Part shown: piece by piece, positions 35,088 to 46,600 of the stretch | How positions within the stretch are numbered: position 1 is the stretch's first letter | How the letters are laid out: every line of letters begins with the position of its first letter | From: Chiridota heheva | Lineage: Eukaryota; Echinodermata; Holothuroidea; Apodida; Chiridotidae | Length of the DNA: 64,000 bases | Direction: 5' to 3' | NCBI GenBank assembly: GCA_020152595.1 | Contig: JAIGNY010001912.1 | Span: 2,703,334-2,767,333, forward strand | Notes under the pieces: model-generated | What the model was told of the DNA's origin: nothing | The model's input: only the letters and a program-made list of their open reading frames with translations | Databases searched by the model: none | Made by a program: the position numbers and the translations under genes

Positions 35088-35243
35088 CTGGTAAATATCG
35101 CAGAGTTGCTAGTGGCAATGGAAGAAAGCACAATGGTTGTCAATGTGACAGGTGCCGTGCATAGATCGTGTGATGACGGTTGCTAAAGTAGCAGGTGTAT
35201 TTGTAGCAAATGCATGGATCGATGCGACTGACTGCTTGATGGA
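35088..35243 (-). other. candidate exon with a one-base frame change
   Basis: Minus strand: acceptor TTTTTCTTACATTCAG and donor ACCAG|GTATGAT flank 156 bp. The first part reads SIKQSVASIHAFATNTPATL then ATVITRSMHG; the second, in the next frame, reads VTLTTIVLSSIATSNSAIFT. Together they look like one protein segment broken by a single indel. It would enter in phase 0, matching the small exon candidate at 37536-37589. Could be decayed, a sequencing error, or chance. Confidence 0.3.
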
Positions 35244-35779
35244 CTGAATGTAAGAAAAATAAAACATCAAGCAATAAAATAATACACAAAATGGTAGACT
35301 ATGTTCAAATGATAATAGATATAGTGCAGCAGTTCACAAATCAAAATGTGACAAGATACAATCAAAATTTTATTTCATATCATGAAGTTTTGTTCTAGCC
35401 AAATGTATTGCAAAGTATACAGATAATGTACTTTTCTGCAAAAAAAATAAGTAGCTTGGTCTGATAAGATTTTGCGAAAAAGGGAAAATACCTAATGCTT
35501 AATACTCAATTGAACTATCTTTTATAAACCAGAGAAGGCTATAGCTTTTCTTTTTAATCTCGAGAAAAAAAAAAATCTTCCAAAAAATATGTCAGTCAGA
35601 TTAGTTTGTGTGAGGGTCCTACTGTTAGAGATCATTCTGCAATTTTGAATAATACGTTTTTAAATTAATAGGTTCTATCGCAAGGATGATTACATTGTGG
35701 CTGCATATACCTAATAGCTTCATCCGGAAAACATCATCAGAATCATTTAAAACTTTCTAGCGTTACGACATTTCTTTCG

Positions 35780-36660
35780 CAACTGAGAGTTTACATTTAG
35801 CTGGAGAACTTTTTCAACTTGATTTTGAAAAAGCTTTTAATTCTGTTGATCATGGTTCATTTGAGATGTACTTTTTTGTTTTTGTTTTGGTCCAAATATT
35901 ATCAAATGGTGTAAACTATTATAATGGGATAATTTCTACTATGTTATATGCTGGTTAACCCACAAAAATAAGTATTTTGAGAGGTTGCAGACAAGGAGAT
36001 CCTATTTCTCTGTATTCATTTATTTTATGAGTCGAAATATTAGGAATGTTTATTAGAAATGATAGAAGTATTAGAGGTGTGGAGATTTGCAACAAACAAT
36101 TTAAGTTAACACAGTATGCCAATGATACTTGTCTGATACTTGATCGTTCTTATAATTCCCTTGGTTCTGTGGTAAAAGTTTGAATTTATTTTCCAGAATT
36201 TCTTGTTTAAAAATCTATTTTGATAAAAGCTCTTTATTCTGGATCGAAAGTATGAAAGGTTCTAACATCATGTTTAAGAATTTTTAAAACTTATAATGAA
36301 ATTTTTCTGGTAGGTTCAAATTTCTTGGACTGATTTTTTTAACAAATATTGATGAAATGTTGAATTCAAATTATGAACAAGCTCTGCTTGCTATTGAAAA
36401 GAAAATTTTTACTGGAGGAACAGTCACTGGAAAAAGTACTATTGTTAAATCTATTTCTATTCTCAAGTTAAATTACTTCTTTGCTTCTCTTTCCAACTCA
36501 CAAGATAACCTGGTTAATGAAATCAATTCATTATATTTTGAATATATAGGGAATGATTGAAAGAATATGTAGATTACAAATAAGTCACAATTATAAGCAT
36601 GGTGGCCACAAAATAATTCAAATCAAACCATTTATCTATGCTTCAAAACTCTTGTGGTTG
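35780..36660 (+). pseudogene. L1/Tx1-like LINE reverse transcriptase, 5' part
   Basis: Degraded plus-strand RT: FQLDFEKAFNSVDHG (about 35815), RGCRQGDPISLYSFIL (about 35980), SIRGVEICNKQFKLTQYAND (about 36070-36125, where YADD is changed to YAND), TCLILDRSYNSLGSVVKV, FKFLGL, and NYEQALLAIEKKIF...STIVKSISILKLNYFF (36357-36560). The last item is the long thumb/linker typical of Tx1/L1-type LINEs. It is interrupted by stops and by the nested LINE at 36661. Confidence 0.8.
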
Positions 36661-36875
36661 AGTTTGTTTGTTTGCTTGATGAGGATTTAACGGCACCACG
36701 ACAACAAGGGTCAAATTGTGACTGAGAGGTCAGATCATTCTAGAGGTAGGAAGGAAAGGAAACTGGGGGAGAATGAGAGAAATTTAAGAACAAAAAGTCA
36801 GAAAGCTGTGATCAAGAGAGGAGGTGCATAGTTAAAACAAAAGCAAAGTAGAGAGAGGGGGTTAAAGACGCTACA
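36661..36875 (-). mobile_element. RNase H LINE, 3' end only, nested
   Basis: Reads GTTTGTTTGCTTGATGAGG... on the plus strand and matches the 3' ends at 23011 and 62682 for about 210 bp, with the (AAAC)n tail on the minus strand. It splits the L1/Tx1-like element, so it is the younger insertion and is strongly 5'-truncated. Confidence 0.85.
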
Positions 36876-37090
36876 GTATTAGCAAATATGGTAAGAAGGA
36901 ATGGCACTGAATGTTGGAGTATTTTGTAAAACACACTGGGTCACTTTTTATCATTTAGTTATTTCTAGAACTTCTATTAAGTTTTAGTAAGATGCCTCGA
37001 AATTACTCATTCACAACATTGACATTGATAACAGAGAAAAATTCTTTGTATCAGTTTTTAAGCTTGCACAGTAAAGTAATCTTATAACTA
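36876..37090 (+). pseudogene. L1/Tx1-like LINE, continuation after the nested insert
   Basis: After the nested LINE, the plus strand resumes a LINE tail: a THWVTFYHLVISRTSIKF-like segment and NIDIDNREKFFVSVFKLAQ, in the same strand order as the RT at 35780-36660. Together they define one element cut in two. Confidence 0.55.
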
Positions 37091-37535
37091 AAACTGGTTT
37101 TTCTGAACCGCGGTTTTAATGGTTTTGCATATTTTTTTGGATATAACCAAGTCACAAAATTTTATTGAAAAAGTGTTTGAAAAATGACCAGAATATCGTC
37201 AAATATATTGTGATTATAATACTTAAATCTTGTTTGTATTTTTCTATGATATTATAGGTATCGATATACGAAAGAAATAAACATATGCAAGTGAAAATGA
37301 GAAATTGAATTCAATATTCGCGTACGAGAATAGAATAGTGAAAACTACCTGAAGGAGTATCAGCGTATGTCTAGCGTATTTTCTTTACCTGTTGCATTTT
37401 GTTCTTTCTTTTAACTAAATATTTTACCAAGATTTAAGTAACTAACAGTGTTTATTGAACTCTCATAATCATTCCCCACCCCTCACTCCCCACTCAAACT
37501 GATTCAAATATTTATTATTTATCAATTAAACTTAC

Positions 37536-37589
37536 TTCAGTATCAAATGGTGCCAAAAAATTATCGGTGGCAATTAAATCCACCTGTAC
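37536..37589 (-). other. candidate small exon
   Basis: Minus strand: acceptor CACTACATGCTTTAG, then 18 codons VQVDLIATDNFLAPFDTE, then donor GAA|GTAAGT. It is phase 0 at both ends and compatible with the segment at 35088-35243. A second AG six bases in (ACAG) would give a 48-bp version. Too short to stand alone; listed because the donor is a full consensus and the peptide is not low complexity. Confidence 0.25.
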
Positions 37590-37773
37590 CTAAAGCATGT
37601 AGTGATAATTGATACCATGATTTAGAATACCACAGCCTCACACAACACACTGTATGGGGGAGCTGGGCACAATATCAATTTTCTTGCTAGACTTCATTCA
37701 TTTGATAAGAGGGATTTTAACACTGAAATTTTGTGGATCAAGGTATTCAAACTTTAACATTACCGCCCCCCAA

Positions 37774-37808
37774 TACTACTATTACTACTACTACTACTAC
37801 TAATAATA
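37774..37808 (+). repeat. (ACT)n microsatellite
   Basis: About ten units of ACT/TAC ending in TAATAATAA. The flanking 37.1-38.1 kb holds no other recognisable feature apart from the exon candidate. Confidence 0.9.
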
Positions 37809-38099
37809 AACTCACCTTCCTAGGGCATCATCTACATCCCCTCTGTTGGGCTCCTACACCTCTCATACATCCCAGGCAGCTCAATGGGATCAACTTATCT
37901 GCTGGGTAGGCAAAGCGCTATGAGAAAAAACAACTAATCCTCCTCAAAAGAAATATAAAGTACAGCAAATGGCATGCTCTCCTGATAAGAAGAATCAGAT
38001 ATTTATAAAGCCATAAACAACATTCACTTATATAAAATAGAACCTGTTAACATACTAGCATGTTCACAACAATTAACAATCATAGCAAAACAGACAAAT

Positions 38100-40560
38100 T
38101 ATGCTTACTTTAGTAACCATACATATGCTGCTTAGATTATAGTTACCATACGTATGCCGCTTAGATTAGTTACCATACGTATGCAGCTTAGATTATAGTT
38201 ACCATACATATGCTGCTTAGATTATAGTTACCATACGTATGCTGCTTAGATTATAGTTACCATACATATGCTGCTTAGATTATAGCTACCATACATAAGC
38301 TGCTTAGGTTATAGTTACCGTAAATATGCTGCTTAGATTATTAACCATATGTATGCCGCTTAGATTATAGTTACCATGTGTATGCTGCTTAGATTATAGT
38401 TACCATACATATGCTGCTTAGAATATAGTTACCGTACATATGCTGATTAGATTATAGTTACCATACGTATGCTGCCTAAATTATAGTTACCATACATATG
38501 CTGCTTAGATTATACAGTAGTTATCTTACATATGCTGCTTAGATTATAGTAACCATACATATGCTGCTTAGATAATAGTTACCATACGTATGCTGCTTAG
38601 ATTATAGTTACCATACATATGCTGCTTAAATTATAGTAACCATACCTATGCTGCTTAGATTGTAGCTACCATACATATGCTGCTTAGATAATAGTTACCA
38701 CGTATGCTGCTTAGATTATAGTTACCATACATATGCTGCTTAGATTATAGTTACCATACATATGCTGCTTAGATTATAGATACCATACATATACTGCTAA
38801 GATTATAGATACCATACATATGCTGCTTATAATTACCATACATATGCTGCTTTAGGTTATAGTTACCGTAAATATGCTGCTTAGATTATTAACCATACGA
38901 TGCCGCTTAGATTATAGTTACCATGTGTATGCTGTTTAGATTATAGTTACCATACATATGCTGCTTAGAATATAGTTACCGTATTACATATGCTGATTAG
39001 ATTATAGTTACCATAACGTATGCTGCCTAAATTATAGTTACCATACATATGCTGCTTAGATTATACAGTAGTTATCTTACATATGCTGCTTAGATTATAG
39101 TAACCATACATATGCTGCTTAGATAATAGTTACCATACGTATGCTGCTTAGATTATAGTTACCATACATATGCTGCTTAAATTATAGTAACCATACCTAT
39201 GCTGTTTAGATTGTAGCTACCATACATATGCTGCTTAGATAATAGTTACCATACGTATGCTGCTTAGATTATAGTTACCATACATATGCTGCTTAGAATA
39301 TAGTTACCGTACATATGCTGATTAGATTATAGTTACCATAATGATGCTGCCTAAATTATAGTTACCATACATATGCTGCTTAGATTATACAGTAGTTATC
39401 TTACATATGCTGCTTAGATTATAGTAACCATACATATGCTGCTTAGAATATAGTTACCGTGACATATGCTGATTAGATTATAGTTACCACAATGATGCTG
39501 CCTAAATTATAGTTACCATACATATGCTGCTTAGATTATACAGTAGTTATCTTACATATGCTGCTTAGATTATAGTAACCATACATATGCTGCTTAGATA
39601 ATAGTTACCATAATGTATGCTGCTTAGATTATAGTTACCATACATATGCTGCTTAAATTATAGTAACCATACCTATGCTGCTTAGATTGTAGCTACCATA
39701 CATATGCTGCTTAGATAATAGTTACCATACGTATGCTGCTTAGATTATAGTTACCATACATATGCTGCTTAGATTATAGTTACCATACATATGCTGCTTA
39801 GATTATAGATACCATACATATACTGCTAAGATTATAGATACCATACATATGCTGCTTATAATTACCATACATATGCTGCTTAGGTTATAGTTACCGTAAA
39901 TATGCTGCTTAGATTATTAACCATACGTATGCCGCTTAGATTATAGTTACCATGTGTATGCTGCTTAGATTATAGTTACCATACATATGCTGCTTAGAAT
40001 ATAGTTACCGTACATATGCTGATTAGATTATAGTTACCATACGTATGCTGCCTAAATTATAGTTACCATACATATGCTGCTTAGATTATACAGTAGTTAT
40101 CTTACATATGCTGCTTAGATTATAGTAACCATACATATGCTGCTTAGATAATAGTTACCATACGTATGCTGCTTAGATTATAGTTACCATACATATGCTG
40201 CTTAAATTATAGTAACCATACCTATGCTGCTTAGATTGTAGCTACCATACATATGCTGCTTAGATAATAGTTACCATACGTATGCTGCTTAGATTATAGT
40301 TACCATACATATGCTGCTTAGATTATAGTTACCATACATATGCTGCTTAGATTATAGATACCATACATATACTGCTAAGATTATAGATACCATACATATG
40401 CTGCTTATAATTACCATACATATGCTGCTTAGATTATAGTTACCATACATATGCTGCTTAGATTATAGTTACCATACATATGCTGCTTACATTATAGTTA
40501 CCATACATATGCTGCTTAGATTATAGTTACCAAACATATGCAGCTTAGATTGCTGCTTAC
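38100..40560 (+). repeat. 29-bp minisatellite with ~550-bp higher-order period
   Basis: About 85 units of TTACCATACATATGCTGCTT + AGATTATAG. Marked variants recur at fixed spacing. The CAGTAGTTATCTTACATATG block lies at about 38515, 39067, 39391, 39540 and 40091. The GGTTATAGTTACCGTAAATA block lies at about 38306, 38853 and 39883. The ACTGCTAAGATTATAGATAC block lies at about 38797, 39822 and 40372. Spacings of about 550 (19 units), 324 and 149 bp show block duplication. The sequence after 40560 is diverged to 40733. Confidence 0.95.
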
Positions 40561-40733
40561 TTTATTTATTGTGCGTTTACTGCTTACTTTAGTTACCGTA
40601 CGTATGCTGCTTAAGTGACTTGAATGTACATATGCTGCTTACATTATAGTTACCATAGCTATAAAAAGTTACCGTATGCTGCTTACTTTAGTCACCATAC
40701 ATATACTGCTTACTTCAGTTACCACACATACTG

Positions 40734-41063
40734 ATTTTCTCTAATAAACGCCCCCGGGGCGTTGCATTTGGAAAACAGGAGGGTGTTTATTCGAGGGTAA
40801 AGTATGAAGAAAAAAATGTAACTTACAAAAGAACGGCAATTTCTTTTAGGCCTATGATATTAGTTTCTTTAAGTAATTTTTGTGTTTTTAGCATTATTGT
40901 GCATGGATTATCAATGGAATATACTCTTTGCATATTTTCCACTTGGTTACGTTCGACTTACAGCCTTTTCAAGTCACATTCGTAAGTTAAACGACGTTGT
41001 TACATCCTGAAAGTATGAAATGACGGGGAGGCGTTATTAGAGGGGGCGTTTATTAGAGAAAAT
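40734..41063. mobile_element. 330-bp MITE inside the minisatellite
   Basis: Perfect 22-bp inverted termini: left begins ATTTTCTCTAATAAACGC, right is its exact complement ending at 41063. Minisatellite sequence lies on both sides. There is no coding capacity. An internal partial copy of the GGCGTTATTAGAG word lies next to the right end. No target duplication is evident. Confidence 0.8.
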
Positions 41064-42212
41064 ACGGTAGGCTGTTTACTTTAGTTTCTGTACGTATGCT
41101 GCTTACTTAAGTTACTATATGTATGCTGCTTACTTTACTTATTGTACGATGCTGCTTACTTGTTACCGTGACTTATGCTGCTTACTTTAGTTTCAGACGT
41201 GACGATGCTGCTTATTTAACCCTTACTCTACCAGCACTCTTTGAAAATGCGCTGGGAGGCGGGCCAAAGACGGGCATCAAAACGCGATAATATCGCCGCT
41301 GGTAGAGTAAGGGTTAATCAAGGCGTGATTATTGAAGGGTCCTCTGTCTTCCAGGCAGAAAAGTCGGGCCCTTCGCTTTCAGCCCGCTGGGCCGCCACCG
41401 GATCATGCTGCCTATATTTTCGGTTGGCGATATGTCGCTGGTTGATTAACTCTTACTCTACCAGCACTCTTTTGAAAATGCGCCGAGGCGGGCCAAAGAC
41501 GGGCATCAAAACGCGATAATATCGCCGTGGTAGAGTAAGGGTTAATCAAGGCGTGATTATTGAAGGGTCCTCTGTCTTTCAGGCAGAAAAGTCGGGCCCT
41601 TCGCTTTTTGGACCCGCTGGGCCGCCCACCGATCATGCTGCCTATATTTTCGGTTGGCGATATGTCACGGGTTGATTAACCCTTACTCTACCAGCACTCT
41701 TTTGAAAATGCGCCGGGAGGCGGGCCAAAGACGGGCACCTAAAACGGCGATAATATCGCCGCGTGGTAGAGTAAGGGTTAAGGTACCGTGACGATGCTGC
41801 TTACTGCAATTACTGCACGTATGCTGCTTACTTGCCATCGACGACGATGCTGCTTACTTCAGTTATTGTGCGTGATGCTGCTTATTTTAGTTTCCAGACG
41901 ATGCTGCTTACTTAAGTTACCCTAACGATGCTGCTTACTTTAGTTACATACCTATGCTGCTTACTTAAGTTACTGCACGATACTGTTTACTTCAGTTATT
42001 GTGCGATGCTGGTTACTTTAGTTTCGTGATGTACAGTATGCTGCTTTACTTTGGTTGTTGTGCATATGCTGCTTACTTTAGTTTCCATACGTATGCCTGT
42101 TTACTTTGTTACCCAGACGTATGCTGCTTACCTGATTATCGATGTATGCTGCTTACTTTGAATGCCAGCTACGTAAGTTTCTGTACATATGATGCTTACT
42201 TAAGCTACTGTA
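41064..42212 (+). repeat. 27-bp minisatellite block 1
   Basis: Variants of GCTGCTTACTTTAGTTACCA + TACATAT. It shares the TTACC.TACATATGCTGCTTA core with the 29-mer, so one array type derives from the other by replacing AGATTATAG with ACTTTAG. Interrupted by the TTAA-flanked MITE cluster at 41216-41781. Confidence 0.9.
41216..41781. mobile_element. three TTAA-flanked palindromic MITEs in a 230-bp tandem repeat
   Basis: Elements at 41220-41313, 41450-41541 and 41680-41777. Each starts CCCTTACTCTACCAGC (second copy CTCTTACT...) and ends with its complement, and each is flanked by TTAA on both sides, as in piggyBac-type MITEs. An internal CGCGATAATATCGC hairpin word is present. Between them lies a ~130-bp GC-rich spacer that is itself bounded by TTAA and by TCAAGGCGTGA / TCACGGGTTGA, an imperfect inverted pair; it may be a second element. 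The ensemble was tandemly duplicated as a block rather than inserted three times. Confidence 0.8.
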
Positions 42213-43337
42213 AGATATTCCTGATCTATTCTTTGTTTGCCTAATTTTCACATGTTTGTCACATGTACATCAGTTGTTAGACTTCATCTACTTATGTTTA
42301 CATATTTAGATACTTCAGTAATACTAATAGGTAAAAGCAGGGTTAATCATGAGATCTTTGATATCAATTATTTTGAAGTGTCACTATTAGTTTGATTTAC
42401 ATAGTATGGCACTTTCTTCAATCAGATGGTTGATCTGATCAGGTGTTTAGGTCTATCCAATCAGGATAGTTGTTTACCTGGAAGTGTGTACGATTTATCA
42501 CGTTGAGTCAGTCTCATCCGCGCGATTGTTCTGCTAAGTCCTGTGTTGTGGTTTCTCTTACTTATTACGCATCATCTGTTGTATTTTCCTTTAAAGGAAC
42601 TGTCAATTTGTAAAACCATTGGAACTTAAAACATGTGGAGGATTTAAAAAAATTTAACCAGGAATTGGATCTTTTCTGATGTTTCATTTTTCAGCTGAGT
42701 GCAGTTTGTGTTGACTTTGTTACACAATTTAGCCTAGTGTTATCAAGTGTAAGATTAGAACTATCTTACATCAGTGGCAGTGATGGGATAGTCAAAATCT
42801 TACGGTTTATAATGCTAGGCTTAATTGTATAACAAAGTCAACAAAAACTGCACTCAGTGGATAAAATGAAACATCAGAGAGGATTCTTCAATTTCTGGTA
42901 GTAAGTTTATTAAATCCTTAACATGCTTTAAGTTCCAATGGTTTTTACAAATGATTGACAGTGCTTTGAAAAAAAAAGAAAACAGATAATACGTAATAAA
43001 TAAGAGAAACCACAACAAAGGACTTTACAAAACAACAGCACGGACGAGACTGACTCAAAGTGGATAGACCATATGCACTTCCAAGTAAACGACTATCCTG
43101 ATTGATAGACTGAACACCTGATCAGATCTAACCATCTGATTGAAGGAAAGTACCATACTATGTAAATCAAACCAATGGTGACACTTCAAGGTGATTGGAT
43201 GTCAAAGGTCCCATGATTAAGCCTGTTTTACCTATTGACTAAAGTATCTAAATATCTAAATGTAAGTAGATGAAGTCTAACAATTGATGTACATGAGTCA
43301 GACATGTGAAAATTATGCAAACAAGGAATAAATATCC
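42213..43337. repeat. 1.1-kb near-perfect palindrome, copy 1
   Basis: Arms of about 560 bp are complementary around a centre at 42777 within CATCAGTGGCAGTGATG, with essentially no spacer. Examples of pairing: GTTGACTTTGTTACACAATT (42714) with its complement near 42820; ATCTGATCAGGTGTTTAGG (42434) with its complement near 43115; CACATGTACATCAGTTGTTA (42260) with its complement near 43290. The arms differ by scattered substitutions. There is no ORF beyond 75 codons and no transposase motif. It could be a foldback-type element, but no target duplication is seen, because all copies share the same flanks. Confidence 0.9.
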
Positions 43338-43650
43338 AGACCCTAACGTCATCAATTCTTAGACGCATATCTCGGTCGAATAACTCAAGAAACTTCCGTG
43401 AACTATGATTTGGTAAATGTGAAACTACGACTATAACACCAATTCATATAACTAAAATACAACTTCAACTCATAAACAATCATAACAATGTAACTCAGCC
43501 TAATAAAATAAATCCTCATCAACAATAAAACATTGAAAAAACCTTAAGGTATACGATCTGTACACCAAAAATTTCAAAATATATGAATTTTAAATATCCG
43601 CTCAAAACACATCAAAATCAAGACTTTACATTCAAGATTCTTACATTACT
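43338..43650 (+). repeat. right-flank block of the palindrome unit, copy 1
   Basis: A unique-looking 310-bp AT-rich block (CCCTAACGTCATCAATTC ... TTCAAGATTCTTACATTACT) that follows every palindrome copy (also 49871-50180, 53080-53395, 62013-62330) and joins it to the next minisatellite stretch. No coding signal. Confidence 0.85.
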
Positions 43651-46600
43651 GTGCATATGCTGCATACTTAAGCTACCCTATGATGCTGTTAACTTTAGTC
43701 AACCTACGTGACGCTGCTTCTTCCAGATATATCTACCTGTTACGTGTATGTATGCTGCTTACCTGAAATACCCTACATATGCTGTTTACTTTAGTTACCG
43801 TGATTTATTATGCTTACTTGTTATCAGAGGTATTATGCTTACTTAAGTTACCGTCCAGATCATGCCCACTTGTTACCTTACATATGCTGCTTTACTGCCA
43901 TCAGACAAATGCTGCTTACTTTTAGTTACCGTATGTATTATGCTTACTTGGTTACTGCACGATGCTGTTTACTTAGTTACCTTACAAATGCTGCTTACTT
44001 TAGTTACCGTGATTTATTGCTTAATTGTTACCGACGATGCTGCTTACTTAATTTACGGTACGATCATGCTCACTTAAGCTACCGTGACAAATGCTGCTTA
44101 CTTTAGTTACAGACAAATGCTGCTAACTTTAGTTACCGATGTATTATGCTTAAGTTACTGTACATATGCTGCTTACTTTAATTACCGTGATAAATGCTGC
44201 TTACTTTAGTTACCGATTTATTATGCTTTTACCTGTTACTGTACGATTATGCTTACTTGTTACGGTACATATCATGCTCACTTGTTACCGTGACATATGC
44301 TGCTTACTTTAGATAGCAAACAAATGCTGCTTACTTTAGTTACCGTGATGTATTATGCGATTTTGGGTTACTGTACTTGAGGCTGCTTACTTGTTACCAG
44401 ATGTATTATGCTTACTTAAGTTACCATACGCTTGCTGCTTACTTGTTATCGACGCTTGCTGCTTACTTATGTTACCGTGATGTATACTGCTTACATAACT
44501 TACGTGACGACACCGCTTACTTGGTTACCACGATTATGCTTACTTAAAATACCATAAGTGATCATGCCTACTTGTTATCGACGATGCTGCTTACTTTAGT
44601 TACTTTATGTATGCTGCTTACTTGGTTACTGTACGCAGTGCTGCTTACTTAAGTTACCAGATGTATTATGCTTACTTGTTACTACACGCTTGCTTACTTG
44701 TTATCGAACGTATGCTGTTTTACATAAGTTACGGCACGATACTGCTAACTAAAGCTAGCGACATATTATGCTTACTTAAGTTACCCTAATGATGCTGCTT
44801 ACTTAAAATGCCATACTTATGCAGCTTACTTAAGTTCTCACGATAATGCCTACTTTAGTTACCGTGACATAAACTGCTTACTTTAATTCATGTGATAAAT
44901 GCTGCTTACTTTAGTTACCGATTTATTATGCTTTACCTGTTACGGTACATATCATGCTCACTTGTTACCGACATATGCTGCTTTTTACTTTAGATAGCAA
45001 ACAAATGCTGCTTACTTTAGTTACCGATGTATTATGCGCATTTGGTTACTGCACGAGGCTGCTTACTTGCCATGATGTATTATGCTTTACTTAAGTTACC
45101 ATACGCTTGCTGCTTACTTAAGTTATCGTGACGCTTGCTGCTTACTTGTTACCGTGATGTATACGTTTACATAACTTACGACGACACTGCTTACTTGTTA
45201 CCACGCGATTATGCTTACTTAAAATACCATAAGTATCATGCCTACTTAAGTTATCGACGATGCTGCTTACTTTAGTTACTTTATGTATGCTGCTTACTTG
45301 TTACTGCACGGTGCTGCTTTACTTTAAGTTACCTGTGATGTATTATGCTTACTTGCTACTACACGCTTGCTGCTTACTTGTTATCGAACGATGCTGTTTA
45401 CATAAGTTACGGATCGATATTGCTAACTAAAGCTAGCGACATATTATGCTTACTTGTTACCCTACGATGCTGCTTTACTTAAATGCCATACTTATGCAGC
45501 TTACTTAAGTTCTCACACGATAATGCCTACTTTAGTTACCGACATAAACTGCTTACTTTAGTTACCGTGACAAATGCTGCTTACTTAAGCTACCGTGATG
45601 TATACTGCTTACTTGTTACCGTGACGATGCTGCTTATTTAAAATAACGCATATTATGCTTACTTAGGTTACCACGCTTGCTGCTTACATAAGTTACCATC
45701 GACGTATTATGCTTACTTGCTACCTCACGATGCTGCTAACTGACTTTGCCGCTCTTATGCAGCTTACTTGTTATCGATGTATTATGCTTACCTCGCTACC
45801 ACACGCTTGCTGCTTACTAAAGTTACAGTGCGAATCATGCTTACTTAAGTTACCATACAAATGCTGCTTACTTTAGTTACCATACATATGCTGTTTATTT
45901 TAGTTACCATTTTTATTATGCTTACTTGTTACCGTGACGATTATACTTACTTATTACAGCACGATCATGCTCACTTGCCATATGACATATGCTGCTTCCT
46001 TTAGTTACCGAACAAACGCTGCTTACTTTAGTTATCAGATGTACTATGCTTACTTGTTACTGCACGCTTGTTGTTTACTTGTTATTGTATCGTAAAGGCT
46101 TACATAACTTATTGTACGATACTGCTTACTTAAGTTATCGACGATTATGCTTACTTGGTTACCATATGTTTGCTGCTTTACTTGTTAACGTGACGATGCT
46201 GCTTACATAACTTACCCTAGGTATACTGCTTACTTAAGTTATCAGACGATTATGCTTACTTGTTACTGTAAGTATTATGCTTACTTATTAGGGCACGATC
46301 ATGCTTACTTGTTACCATATGTATGCTTTTACTTTAGTTATCATATTTATTATGCTTACTAAAGTTATCATTGTGATGTTTACTTAAATTACTGCACGAT
46401 GCTGCTTATTTAAATTACTGTACGATGATGCTTACTAAAGTTTATGCACGTGATGCTGCTTAAGGTATTGTACGATGCTGCTTTACCTAAGTTACCCACG
46501 ATGCTGCTTACGTAACTTAACGTGACATTTGCTGCTTACTTGTTACCGTGACTTATGCTGCTTATTTGCTATCAGATGTATTATGCTTACTTAACTTACC

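Noticed and set aside
38100-40560. CRISPR-like regularity of a 29-bp repeat
   Set aside because: No unique spacers: units abut directly and variants recur in blocks. The context is eukaryotic satellite DNA.
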